Shown: positions 31,909 through 42,685, counted from the stretch's first letter. The stretch: 64,000 nucleotides of DNA from Metaphire vulgaris (GCA_018105865.1 CM030840.1:5984140-6048139); one strand, 5' to 3'. The notes: generated by a model from the letters alone, not told the origin. Program-made: numbers and translations.

Positions 31909-31986
31909 CAGTGGCGGCTCCACCGGGGGGTCAGAGGGCCCGTGCCCCTACTGAGATACTGGCCCCCCAGTGGCCCCCCTGTTGAG
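31909..31986. mobile_element. Left end of hAT element, copy A (broken by the duplication edge)
   Basis: CAGTGGCGGCTCC at 31909 follows CCCCAGAC (31901-31908), the target duplication of the complete copy at 59779-60539. After 78 bp, at 31986, homology to copy B ends. I found no right end in the following 6 kb, so this copy is truncated or rearranged. Confidence 0.75.
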
Positions 31987-32098
31987 TCCATGCTTAGCAA
32001 AAACATTGCTCAAAATGCTTATATAATACAAAATGCGCTACAACATGCGTCATAAATCACGTGACGCGACTCTTTCTCTACAAACAGTTTGATCAAAT

Positions 32099-32282
32099 CA
32101 GTGGTGTCGCCAGGAATTTTGGGTTGGGTAAGGGTGCTGGGGTGTCAGATTCCTTACCCCAACCCCACACACACCCTCCACAAAAAACTTTCGCACCGGA
32201 TTTGCGCGATTCTGGTATATGGCCTGGGGCACTTTGAGGGGGAGGGGCAGTTGCCCCATTTATCCCCGTGATGACGCTAATG
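32099..32282. mobile_element. hAT MITE, 184 bp, with perfect 8-bp duplication
   Basis: GATCAAAT flanks the element at 32091-32098 and 32283-32290. The ends are CAGTGGTGTCGCCAGG and, inverted, CATTAGCGTCATCACG, a degenerate pair. The interior is C- and G-rich. Non-autonomous hAT element. Confidence 0.85.
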
Positions 32283-32464
32283 GATCAAATCTGATCCAAA
32301 CTGCTCAGATCAGCTCACAAGCAATGTGATCTGTGCTCATCTTCACCATTTCCATTCCCAAATTTGGAGCCTGTTTTGCTCCATTCATCTCTTACAGGAA
32401 ATCTTGGGACATTCAACAAAATATTTAGAGACTTCAATCCGTTTGTGCATACTGCTAAATTGGT

Positions 32465-32640
32465 GAATGGACCAGTAGCGCCATTTCACACTTTTATTGG
32501 AGGCCAGATAATTTGTTAGCAAATTTTGGCCAATTTTTGGCAATTTTTGGCAACATTTTGGTAAATTTGCAAATTTGTGATATTTGCTGGCAAATTTTTT
32601 GGCAATTTTTGCGATTTTTTGCACATTTCACATTTATTTA
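32465..32640. repeat. Low-complexity GGCAATTTTT block, inverted relative of 60295-60440
   Basis: AGTAGCGCCATTTCACACTTTTATTGG followed by many TTTTGGCAATTTT words matches, in reverse, the segment ending AAAAGTGTGAAATGACGCTACTG inside the hAT element at 60295-60440. It is probably the remnant of one MITE family with a CAGTAGCG terminus. Confidence 0.6.
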
Positions 32641-32718
32641 TTTATCTGATACATTATGTATTATTTCTTAATTTCATTAAACAGTATTTAAAATAGTTTT
32701 TCAATAGCCAATAGTTCA

Positions 32719-32736
32719 CACAACACACACACACAC

Positions 32737-32778
<42 letters not shown>
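32719..32778. repeat. CA and TA microsatellite
   Basis: A short CA run passes directly into about 20 TA units, followed by TTTATTTATT. Confidence 0.9.
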
Positions 32779-32780
<2 letters not shown>

Positions 32781-33094
32781 TTATTTCTTCAATGTCATAC
32801 ATACACATTATATATAATAGTTGTTATTCTAGACGAGACCATTCTTCTTAACTTTGTGACTCAACCAACTCCTAAGCTTATGGGTCCAACTCAAACACGG
32901 CATCAAGTCTCACCATCATCAGCAGGCAAGACTTCATTCCAATCAATTGAAGAATCTGTCTCACTTACCAAAATAAACAGCTAAGAATTAGTTCTGGTGA
33001 AATTTGAATTTGTCTTAACATGAAAATGATGTGATTTAAACTATCCTCATACTCATATTGCATTGATTGAAACTTTTGAAAGTGAGTGTGTAAA

Positions 33095-33118
33095 GGGGCT
33101 GTCCATTAATTACGTCAA
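33095..33118. mobile_element. Lone terminus of the GGGGCTGTCC MITE
   Basis: GGGGCTGTCCATTAATTACG followed by TCAACAATTT matches the left end of the MITE family, but the rest of the element is missing. Confidence 0.6.
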
Positions 33119-34201
33119 CAATTTAGGGTTAGGGTTATGGTAAGTGTAAGACATGTGTGGTGCACGGGCACAACCAACAGCCCCCCTGTATTTTGGCCCC
33201 CCCGACAAGAATTATTATAATTTCGACCTGTTTCAGTTAGAAGCAATGGAAGTTTGAAGGCTGTTGTCAAGGAAACGTCAGAAACGGTGCCACTTTTTCG
33301 AAGCTCGACGCGTTTCGATAAGGAATCATCTTCAGGAGCGATGTTGCGAAAAGCTGCCATAGTAGGCTAAGCGTGCGAATTCCAACGAACGAATGACAGG
33401 TGAGAACACCAGGCGGCAGCCAGAGGCGGGCAGGCACGTATCTTAGAGAGGTCTAGTCGCTTTAAATGCAGCCACGTTTTGGTTGAGATATAGCAAATTA
33501 TAAAAGAAATACAAGCATCGTTCTAAACTGATCGAAACGACAATTTATCGGAAGGAGAGTGCTCGGGGTAGGAAGAATATATCTCGACCAAATATTGTCC
33601 AATTTTCAAAATGTTTGATTTATTTTGTTCCAATTGCAGTCCCCTATAACTTTGCTGTTCACAAAAGTTAGGTTGCCACTCAAAAATTTTAGCAACACAG
33701 CTTGGAACAAAAAAAAAATTGTTTTTTGGAGGGGGGTTCTGTTTCAGGCCAGATTGTGGACTCTTATCCCAATTGTTATTAAAATTTGCACGGATGGTTT
33801 GAAAGAGGGATAAAAATGCAAAACATTGGTGTATACCTCATCATTTTAGCTTTCACAGAATCTGAGCAATTGCAAGTTGAAAATGTCCAAAATTACATGC
33901 AAATGCACAGGAGGCTGCATTTATCCAGCCCCCTGATGTAGGGCACCTTTTTCAGTTGGCCGTCCAGGTAATCTAGTAGTCCATGGTTAATGCCGACGTT
34001 AAATCAACGAAGCAGCACTCGCTTAAGTTTTCTGATACAGACAACGAAATGGTATTTATCAAGGCAGAGGCCCATGTGCCGTCTCATGACTAGAATGTGA
34101 TAGCTCAGTGGTGACCGAGTCACCCCTCCCAGACAGGTGCATATTTGACTGTATGTGTGGGGTAGGAATGACTTAGAGCAACGGCTGGCATATCACCCTT
34201 G
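33119..34201. other. Unassigned stretch, with one possible minus-strand first exon
   Basis: On the minus strand an ATG at 33360 opens MAAFRNIAPEDDSLSKRVEL and stays open to 33115. It lies upstream of the coiled-coil gene and could be a 5' exon, but no donor stands out and the end runs into MITE-like sequence. The rest (33370-34200) shows no feature. Confidence 0.25.
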
Positions 34202-34316
34202 GTCAATTAGACTTATCGCGTAAGCCAACCCGTGACGTCATGCATCTAATTAAAATAAATAGGTCAAGCTGCGATCAGCTGTTTATGCAAATGTGGGCAG
34301 CGAAGAGTTAGTGGAC

Positions 34317-34730
34317 ATGGCGTCAAGCACTGCAAGCAGCGCGTTTTTCGAAATAAAGCTGTTAGAATCAGACGTTCCAGGAGCAAAACTTCGCCGTAGT
34401 GAAGTTACAAACAATTCAGTTGTTGAATTAAAACGTTGGCTCGAGTGCAGACAGGGCCGGAATAAGGTCCGAGTGGGCCGGGGGGCTGAGAAAAAAAAAG
34501 GCCGTCGCCTTTACTGGAAAATCTCAATCTCTGACAAGCAAAAAAAGGTTATCTCCCTACCAAATCGTGCTGACAAGCAAAAAAAGGTTATCTCGAAAAT
34601 CGGTGGGCCTATTTTCATGATGGGCCGGGGGGGCTACAGCCCCCTCAGCCCCCGCCTTAATATGGCCCTGAGTGCAGAGCATTGTTAACGACCAGAAAAA
34701 GGATGAACCTGTGCATAGGTGATGTCTAAA
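34317..34730 (+). pseudogene. SAP-domain N-terminus of a transposon protein, split by a MITE
   Basis: ATG 34317 starts MASSTASSAFFEIKLL and continues through SEVTNNSVVELKRWLECR, the first helix of a SAP motif (DNA-binding, usually LK-x-W-L-x-x-R-G-L-x-x-x-GKK-x-x-L). A 219-bp hAT MITE sits inside the motif. Beyond it, ALLTTRKRMNLCIGDV completes the helix-turn-helix pattern in frame, once one copy of the 8-bp duplication is discounted. A TAA follows near 34730. The catalytic part of the protein is missing. Confidence 0.6.
34452..34670. mobile_element. hAT MITE, 219 bp, inside the SAP motif
   Basis: AGTGCAGA occurs at 34444-34451 and 34671-34678. The element starts CAGGGCCGGAATAAGG and ends CCTTAATATGGCCCTG. 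The interior repeats TGACAAGCAAAAAAGGTTATCTC twice (words near 34536 and 34571). Short, non-coding, hAT-type. Confidence 0.9.
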
Positions 34731-34973
34731 ATAGCGTTAAGTTAAATGTGGTCATGCCGTTGTTTTCATCATCTTAATTTGTATATATATATATATATAT
34801 ATATGGTGGGGTGGGGGTGTTATAATTTTAAAAAAATTATTGTTAGCTCTTCACCCTAGCCAGAATAAATTAACTAGTTTTAGAGATTTTTAGTTGGCGA
34901 CGACCCACGAGTACGAGTGAAACTGCACAGTGATATCATGTAGGATGGTTAAGCATTTGGCTAGGGGCTGTCC

Positions 34974-35374
34974 ATTAATTATGTCATTATGTCAACAATT
35001 TTTGGGCAGTTTTTGACCCCCTCCCCTCTTGTCATCAACTATCAACTTTCACTTAACCCCCCATAATTACGTGAAAAACTTTTGACCCCCTTCCAGATCA
35101 ATGACAGGTCCTAATAACAAGGTTATTATTTTTGTGGTGATGATCATTTTTTCCTTTTTTTCTCATCGAGTGTCAAAATGTGGTGGTGATGAACTTTTTG
35201 CCATGTTTTTTTCCATTGTAATAAGTAGTATTTTGTGAAATTTTCTATTTTTTTATTATTTGTAAAAAGTGAAATTGTTGACGTCAACTTCTCTTGACCC
35301 CTCCCCCTGTCAACAACTGTCACTTTTTCAAACCCCCTCCCCCTAAATTGTTGACGTAAATAATGGACAGCCCC
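34974..35374. mobile_element. MITE with GGGGCTGTCCATTAAT termini, nested in the SAP/THAP relic
   Basis: A 401-bp member of the family described at 23665-24079. It starts GGGGCTGTCCATTAATTATG and ends AATAATGGACAGCCCC. TA (or CTAG if the ends are drawn one base shorter) occurs on both sides. It is more divergent from the 23665 copy than those are from each other. Confidence 0.85.
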
Positions 35375-35378
35375 TAGT

Positions 35379-35743
35379 AGACATCATACTTTAACAGTTA
35401 CTGAACGTATGCCCTGTGCCCCGTTCTGACGTTCATGAAAAATGCAATTTGACAGTAGGATTGTATGATGTGTGGAGTTGGCTGGTACAGGATCCGGATG
35501 ATGACTGAGTTGGCCCAGTTGGATCTAAGAAGTGCTTGTTGCAAATGTATGTCCATCTGGTAATGTTCCCGATAGTAAAGTTCTTTCGTCGACATGCTAC
35601 AGCCCACCTCTCTGCTTTTGCTCTGTCAGTCGACGGCTCGACGGACCGGAGAACTGTATAAAACGAACCCCTTCTTTCAAACAAATGTCAGTTTTCCTAT
35701 TGTCATTTGCACATGTTCCATAACAAGAGTGTTTGATGGGCAT
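35379..35743 (-). pseudogene. THAP zinc-finger N-terminus of a transposon protein, frameshifted
   Basis: ATG at 35743 starts MPIKHSCYGTCANDNRK, giving the C-x3-C half of a THAP finger and VRFIQF. After a frame change near 35640, the sequence continues AERWAVACRRKNFTI, then TRWTYICNKHF, giving the W and the C-x2-H half. A second shift gives HPDPVPAN near 35490. THAP fingers bind DNA in P-element-like and Harbinger-like transposases and in proteins derived from them. Two frameshifts make this copy dead, and no catalytic region follows. Confidence 0.7.
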
Positions 35744-35912
35744 ACTTAATTTTATCGCGGAACAAATTAAACTTTAAGAAATCTATTTAGTAATTCACAC
35801 TATTCCGCCTGAATTCAGTTATCTAATGGCCACATTTGCATACGCATGCGCAGTGAGCGTGACCTCCTTTAGGACCGATTCTAATTTTAGTTCCGCGATA
35901 AGCCTAATTGAC

Positions 35913-36184
35913 GCTGAACTTTGGACACACACACACACACTCACGAACAGCCTTGTTATATGGCGTGCCAAATATCACACAACCTAAGCAAATTGACGCC
36001 ATTTTAAATGATATGGGTAGTTAAATTCAGTTCATACAAAATTTCTATTTCAGTTCCAATTTCTATTTTTATTGGGTGATTTCATTTCTATTTCAGTTAC
36101 CATTCTTTAAAAAATTCCTAATTTTACTTCTCGTTTTCGTTAACGGATTCCTTTAATTTCAGTTCTAATTTTCGTTACCGTTCA
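35913..36184. repeat. T-rich degenerate repeat before LINE-A
   Basis: Words like ATTTCTATTTCAGTT recur at 36043, 36090 and, degenerate, near 36120 and 36155. A CA run lies at 35929-35941. No gene. Confidence 0.5.
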
Positions 36185-36487
36185 GTAAAATATCACTGGT
36201 GCCTGGGGTGGTAGGACGAGAGTAGACGTGTCTTCTCCGAGCGCTGTGTTTGCTCAGCTGTGTTTACTCAGCCTTGTTTACATGGATGCACGTGTTCTTT
36301 TCAGAACGCGTGATCTTTGGAATTTACGAACGACGATTTGCTTACCCAGCCGTGTTTGCATAGGTCCCTGTGTTGTTTTCGGGAACACGTGATCTTTGCG
36401 TTACCTGGTGTCAGCAGGTGATCACCTGTATTAATTTTTAATTGCTTATTTTGGTTCTTTTTATTTAGATCTCGTTGAGAAGCAGAC
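36185..36487 (+). mobile_element. LINE-A 5' untranslated region
   Basis: GC-richer sequence leading to ATG 36488. It contains a loose duplication of TGTGTTTGCTCAG / GTGTTTACTCAG and of AACACGTGATCTTTG / AACGCGTGATCTTTG words. It probably holds the internal promoter expected of a LINE. The exact 5' end is not defined. Confidence 0.5.
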
Positions 36488-37839
36488 ATGGCGGAGGACT
36501 TGAGCCTCACTGCCGCCGCGAAGAAGAGAACCCGCACCAGTTCAGACGAGGGGTCTGAAATCGGGATGGAGGCTTTCACCAAAGTTCGGGAAAGACGAAG
36601 ATGCAGAAGGAGGCAGGGAGTCCGTCGGCCCAGACTCCAGCCCAGCAGAAGGTTCATCCACGAAAGCCGTTGGAGAACGTCGTCTTCATTGAGTTTGTTG
36701 GTCATCAGATCAACAAGATAAACTCAATCGTTGTTAAACGAGAGTTGGCCAACACTGTGGGGTGCTCTGGCCTTCACCCGAGTGGTAACTTTCTCCGCGT
36801 TGTCTCGAGCAACGTGGAGCAGAAGACCCGTCTTCTGGCAATTACCCAGATTGGCCCTTACACCGTTCGTGTAAGCGAGCCAAGAAGTCTTCTGAGAGAG
36901 CGTGCTCAGACCACGCGCAAGACGATAAGAAAAATCATCGTTGGTGTCCCCGTGGACATCGACGAACAAGACATCAAGGACGAAATAACGGCCTCGACCA
37001 CTGTCGTTGCTGTGAGGTGTCTCTTGAAAAAGAGTGACGGTGCCCAGGTCAAAACAACTGCTGTTTTGATCGAGTTCCCGATCGGAACTGAGGTGCCGAA
37101 CAGAGTCCCGACCGGATTCTGTCGGTACAAGGTGCGTGACTACGTAGCACCTCCCATGAGGTGCTACAGGTGCCTGGGCTTCGGCCATGTAGCTGTTCAC
37201 TGTCAGCCAAAGTGTGCACGGTGTGGCGGCGAGCACACCACGTTCGATGCAAACTGCCCTGCTTACGCAGAGGCAAAACAAGCTGCTTTGAAAGCAGCAG
37301 TGTCTGGGAAAACGTACGCACAGGTGTTAAAGGCTGTGCGGAGAGAGGCGAAAACCTGTGCTCAGGAAAACCCGGGGCAAAATGCTGCGGCCGTGCAAGA
37401 GACTGCCCCCGAGCGGGGGACGGCGGTCGCTGCGGCATTACCTCAAAGAACAGGCTCAATGACCGTGCTAAGAAAGGGCCCCGCGGCTCAAAAGGCGGTC
37501 ACTGACTCTGCGCCGAGCCTAGCTGCCAGTCGCACTGGTGGCGAAGCTATGGCACCGGAGATACAGACCACTCCGGCGACCCAGTCGGGACCAGATATGG
37601 TTGCGCCCGTGCGCGCCATGATACAGGCGATGCTGAAGCTGCTCAGCTATGTTGAGAACACTCTTGTGCCTCAGCTGCTGGCCGGCAAAGGCAAAGATGC
37701 CATCGCGGATGTGCATATGGCGTTCACAAAAATGATCGGCCTTGAATTCGGTCTTCCGTTCGAAGACGTTCTCAAGACTATCATGGATCACGGTCGCGAA
37801 GGTTCCCGAGCACCAGGGTCAGAATCAGTTAGCTGCTAA
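36488..37839 (+). pseudogene. LINE-A ORF1 (RNA-binding, CCHC knuckles), copy B
   Basis: ATG 36488 starts MAEDLSLTAAAKKRTRTSSD. A frame change near 36596 leads into the main frame, which is open for over 400 codons to TAA 37837. The middle resembles an RNA-recognition-type fold (KIIVGVPVDIDEQDIKDEI, then VLIEFP). This is followed by two zinc knuckles, CYRCLGFGHVAVHC and CARCGGEHTTFDANC, where LINE-B has three. The C-terminus is Ala/Pro-rich and ends in helical sequence. By established knowledge ORF1 coats LINE RNA. Only the early frameshift breaks it. Confidence 0.85.
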
Positions 37840-37840
37840 A

Positions 37841-40800
37841 ATGGATTGTCAAATCCTACAGTGGAATGTCGCCGGATATCAGCCCGGAAGGTATGGCTGG
37901 TATGGTCAGAAAGCCTGATGTGATCTGTATTCAGGAAACCTGGTTTACTTGTGAGCGCTCCTTCACCGTTGAAGGGTACAGCTGTGAACGACACGACAGG
38001 TCGTCCGGCGAGGGCAGAGGAGGAGGGGTGGCAACCTTGATTCGTGACGGAGTGTCTTATTCAGTTTTGGGGCAGACTGATGTGCCAGAATCGCTCACGA
38101 TCTCTCTGTCGACCGTTGCATGAGATCTGACGATTGTCAACGTTTATTTTCCACCGGGACAGGCGGTGGATAAAGACACTTTTCCCCAACTATTCTGCAA
38201 CCGCCGGGCGATTGTGGTCGGAGACTTCAACGCTCGTAGCACGCTCTTTGGTGTCAGTGATATGGACAGAAGAGGCCGGCTGCTGGAAGAGGCAATGGAA
38301 TCGCAGTCGTTTGTTGCATTGAATACCGGTGTCGGAACACGCCTTAAGCGGGACGGCTCACTCTCTCATTTGGACCTGGCAATGGCATCGTGGCCGTTGG
38401 CTAGGAAATGTGACTGGGTGGTAATGGATGACCCAATGGGCAGTGACCACTTTCCGATCGTTGTTACCGTTGGTGAAAGCATTTTGGTGGAGAAGGCGCA
38501 TCAACACGGATGGCTCTATAAACGGGCCGACTGGGGCGCTTTCAAAGCTTGGTGTCTAGCCAGAGTCACTGCCAACCTTATCGGGGACGAGGTTGAGACA
38601 AGTCACAGAGAGTTCGTGAGTGCCCTGCTTTCAGTGGCAGAGGAATGCATCCCAAAGTAGAAGCCACGCAGTTGGCCTCGTGACGTCCCGTACTGGAGCG
38701 ACAGCTGCAGTGAGGCAGTGGCGGCCCGTAACAAGGCCAAGACCCGTATGATGCGAACCAAAGATAATGCGGACGCTTCAGAGCATCGTCGGCTGAAAGG
38801 TGTAGCCCAGAATACTATCAGAGACGCGCAGCGTAACCACTGGAGGGAGTATTGTGACAGCCTAAATGAGCGTACAAAACTCGGACAGGTTTGGAAGACG
38901 GTTAGACGGATGTCTGGTGTCTCTTCAAGACATGCAATACTGATGCTGAAGACCGCGGATGCCAGGCTCTGCAGAGATAAGCAGCGCAAGGCGGAGCTCT
39001 TCGCACAGAGCTTCGCCAGCGTCAGTAGCAATCAGAACTTGTCGCCTGAATTCCAAGTAAGAAAGTCCGAATTTGAGCGGATGCACAGTGACGAACTTCG
39101 TAGAGTCTGGCGTCCTCCTGATGACGGTGACCTTGTGGATGAGTTCAGTCTGCACTCGTTGCGGACGGCCGTGTTACGTTGTAAGAAAAACTCGAGACCT
39201 GGCGAAGACGGCATCTCGTACGAGATGATATCAAAGTTACCGAGACCCAGTCTGGTTGCGTTGCTGAAACTGTTTAATATGATCTGGACGACAGGAGTTC
39301 TCCCATCCGCATGGAAGAGCTCTCTGATCGTACCAATCCTGAAGCCAGACAAGCCTGCGTTCGAGGCCGGCTCTTATCGACCGATTGCATTGACCTCAGT
39401 TCTCTGCAAGCTGATGGAGAGACTGGTGACTGACAGGCTGGTATGGCTGATGGAAGGAAATTCGATGTTTAACAAGTTTCAATTGGGCTTCCGTAAGCTC
39501 CATAGTTGCCAAGATTAGATAATCCGTCTCCAGGGCTCTGTCAACAAGTCAGAAAGGGAGTGCTCTTGGAGTTTTCATAGACCTGGAGAAGGCGGTTGAT
39601 CTCATGTGGGTCGACGGCCTGCTTCATAAGCTAAACACCATGAGCGTACGAGGTCGTATGTGCGACTGGATTCGTATCTTCCTGTCTGACAGGACTATCA
39701 GAGCCCAGGTAAGCTGCTCACTGTCGGACTTCTACAGGTTTGATAATGGGTCGCCGCATCAGCCCAATTTTTTTTATCATCCTGTTGAACGACATACCAG
39801 ACCCAATGAACGGTGTACAGCTATCGCTGTTGCCAATGACAGTGCGATCTGGAGATAGGGTCCATGTCCTGACGTGAATCATCGTCTGATTCAGGAATAT
39901 TTGTACAAAGTGAAGTGCTTCCTGGATGACTAGGGCTTCGAGGTGTCAGTTTCTAAGACTGTTGCCGTCTACTTCCACCGCTGGATGCCAGACGGCTATT
40001 GTCAGTACCCGTTAATGCTGGGAAAGAGCCGTGTTAAGTACCAGCGTACCATTAAATTCCTCGGTGTCATCTTTGATTGAAAGCTGAAGTGGACAGATCA
40101 TGTGGACTACATTGTTGAACAGTGCAAGCCTTGTCTGAACCTAATGAGAGCTATCTTGGGATCGGACTGGGTTGAGTCCAAGGCAACACTGCTCATGGTA
40201 TATCAAGCATTGATATGGTCGATACTGGACAATGGTAGCGTAGCTCTCAACACGGCACCACAGTCAGCAAGGGCCAAGCTGGATCACACACAGTTGAAAA
40301 CCCTTGCCATCTGCACCGGGTCCATGCCTGACATGGCAGTCAGCTCACTGCAGGTCGATTGCGGTGAGATGTCGCTGTCGCTAAGGTGCCATCTGATTCT
40401 GATGGAGTACACGGCCAAGGTCAGGTCTATACCGGACCATCCTACTCAGTCCATTTTGAGGACAGCCGGACGAAACCGCCGGCTGCGAGAAGGCAAGGGG
40501 CTTCTAGCAACGAAAATAGCATGCGTTAATACAGCTATCGATGCAGCGATTGTTGAGCCGATAGTAACCCTGCGTCCGCCTTGGAGGATTCGACCGCCCG
40601 AAGTGAACGTGGGACTGCAAGGTCAAATCGGACACAGATGGAGCCAGCCGGTCCAGCAAACTGTGCAGGAATACTCGTTTCAGTACAACGACAGAATATG
40701 GATCTACACCGATGGGTCCTGTACCAGCAGAGCGAGTTGCTGCTTCTATGTGCCTTTGCTGGGCTACCATGAGGCACACCGTCTAACCGATGGAACGACC

Positions 40801-41575
40801 GCTTACCGGTACTCAGCGGAGGTGATGGCTATCTTGAAAGCCCTCGGATGGGTCATAGAGAAGCATCACACTGCAGTCGTCGTCTTCAGCGACTGTCTGG
40901 CTGTGCTGCAGTCCGTCATGCAGCAGAGGTCTCAGCGCAGACCGATGCTGCTGCAGCGTCTGCTGGTGGTCTACCAGGATGACAGAAGCAGGCACCCAGT
41001 TACTCCTATGGTCCTGACCTGGATCCTGGGACACTCGGGTGTGGACGGAAACAAGGCAGCTGACGAGCTCTGTCGTCAGGCCCTCAGTAATCCATGCGTC
41101 AACCTGGCACTCACCGTCGAGTACAGGGACATGCAGGAACGGTACAGGACCCACTTTGTAAGCGAGTGGCAAAAGCTGTGGGATGCGTCTCCCACAGGCG
41201 CTCATTACAGAGGCATCGAGCTGACCGTGGGCCTCCGACGCAAGTATAGTGACAACCAATGGTGAAAGGAAGTCTGCATCAGTAGAATGAGATTTGGTCA
41301 CTTCCGCCTGAACCCCTGTCTGCGCAAGATAGGCTGTCGTGATGAAGTCATGTGTGAAGACTGTGGGGGTGCCAGAGACGGTTGAGCATTACCCATTGGA
41401 ATGTCCAGTGCAGCAGGTCCTGTGAATCAATAAATCTTTCGTATGGAGTCAATCTGTCGAACATTGGATCTCGACTTCAGCTTACGAACGAAGCTGAGCA
41501 AACCGTGTTGTATAGATGTATAGTGGATAGTGTTTTAAGCAACTGGCATTATGTAGCACTAACATCACCTTGACA
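37841..41575 (+). pseudogene. LINE-A ORF2 (endonuclease, RT, RNase H, zinc knuckle), copy B
   Basis: ATG 37841 lies one base after ORF1 (MDCQILQWNVAG). The AP endonuclease shows VICIQETW, VVGDFNARS, HLDLAMAS and GSDHFP (38450). The RT has SYRPIALTSVLCKLMERL and IDLEKAVDLMW, but the catalytic box reads FANDSAIW near 39830, with Asn for the first Asp. RNase H runs from IYTDGSC (40702) through AEVMAILKAL and FSDCLAVL to ILGHSGVDGNKAADEL, keeping all four acidic positions. A Cys-rich knuckle (CEDCGGAR) and an AATAAA at 41429 follow. Stops at 38121, 38658, 39516 and 40078 and several frameshifts make it inactive. Most are shared with copy A where it overlaps. Confidence 0.9.
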
Positions 41576-41581
41576 TTATAT

Positions 41582-42028
41582 TTAAAATACCTGGGTGGTA
41601 TTTTTCCATTTGCCTCTTCCTCTTCCTCCCTTCCATCGAGCAATGCTTCATAGGAGCCTGCTAGCTAGCTTGCATGCAGCCTGTCACCTGTCTGTGTGGG
41701 CTAACCTGTTGTAACCTGATGTGAGTCAATATTAATATACGGAGTTGACGATTGCTCCAGACAGTCAGCAGATGAACGTTAAGCATTAAACATATCAAGA
41801 AGGTCTTATACATCTTTTACATCTTAATAATAGTAGGGCGATAGTGTTTGCCACTAAATATGGTGGTCAAACCGAATTTTAATAGATTTAATAACTAACG
41901 ATCCACCTCTTGTTCGAAAAAAATACGTTTAGCGTGAGTCGAGTGACAAAAAACCTCTGATTAAAATCTTCATCGGACTCTGTCGCATTCAGCATTGTTA
42001 TTTCTTCTTGGAGCTCGGTGCGTTACAT
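41582..42028. other. Non-coding stretch, copy B of 3191-3641
   Basis: Same as copy A. No gene recognised. Confidence 0.4.
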
Positions 42029-42685
42029 ATGTCGAATCCGGGCAGTCAGATAACAAGTCCTTGTCAGCTTACGAGCGGGAGAGTGATTCATCAGGGAAAT
42101 TCTACTTCTGCAGAACCAGACATTTCAATCCACACAGTATCGTTGAGACAGAATTCTCTGTCAATAACATCTACAGAAACCTGCACCCACGCAGACCACA
42201 CGATTCCATCTCAGCGACAACCGATTCATCGACAACAAGAAATTACAAGCGACTGTCACATCAACCTACCAGACTTCGATCCTCAGAATACTCTCCATTC
42301 TTTCGAAATGGCAGAAAACTCAAATTCGCTTCTGCCGAGTCCATTTTATGGTAAGCTGCACGAAGACATTATAGAATTTATTAATTTTGAACTGTGGGCT
42401 ACCTATAGACGCGCCGACCGAGATGCCAGGATATGCGCTCTCCCTTTACTGCTGAAGGAAGGAGCGTCATCTTGGTACCATACACAATGTGACCGAACCA
42501 AATAGTCGTACAGTGAGCTTCGCAACGCCCTGGTAGAACGGTACGGACCACAGGCAGCACATGCCTGGAAATCGACAGCGGATCTCTGGTCGTTAAAGCA
42601 AAATTTCAGTCAGTCTATTGATGATTTTAACACGACTGTCATAAAAGCAGGGCAGAAAATTGGAGTCGAGGCAAATAAAAATTAG
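42029..42685 (+). pseudogene. Gypsy-type Gag relic 1, copy B
   Basis: The frame runs in one phase from ATG 42029 to TAG 42683, 219 codons, interrupted only by one in-frame TAG at 42503. It has a Ser/Thr/Gln-rich N-terminus, then MAENSNSLLPSPFYGKLHED, LLLKEGASSWYHTQ, and after the stop LRNALVERYGPQAAHAW. This is the Gag capsid core of a Gypsy-like element. No zinc knuckle or Pol follows. Confidence 0.7.

Larger units (their letters stand above)
18829..31986. repeat. Duplicated block, copy A right part
   Basis: This segment aligns with 46732-59856 with the same pattern of small indels. It carries LANCL exons 1-2, an L2-type LINE, a second LINE fragment, several MITEs and the coiled-coil gene exons. 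Homology stops at 31986, which is 78 bp inside a hAT element whose left end begins at 31909. Confidence 0.95.
34202..35912. mobile_element. Transposon relic with inverted ends carrying SAP and THAP genes
   Basis: GGTCAATTAGACTTATCGCG at 34201 is matched, inverted, by CGCGATAAGCCTAATTGACG ending at 35913 (one internal mismatch). About 115 bp inside the left end a plus-strand SAP-type gene starts (34317). About 170 bp inside the right end a minus-strand THAP-type gene starts (35743). The genes face each other and the middle is lost; only about 1.1 kb remains after subtracting two nested MITEs. A further palindrome (TATCGCGGAAC near 35754 with GTTCCGCGATA near 35890) lies upstream of the THAP gene. 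The layout suggests an internally deleted two-gene DNA transposon. No flanking duplication was found. Confidence 0.65.

Noticed and set aside
33118..33140. TTAGGGTTAGGGTTA, telomere-like
   Set aside because: Only two to three units next to a truncated MITE terminus; too short to mean a telomere.
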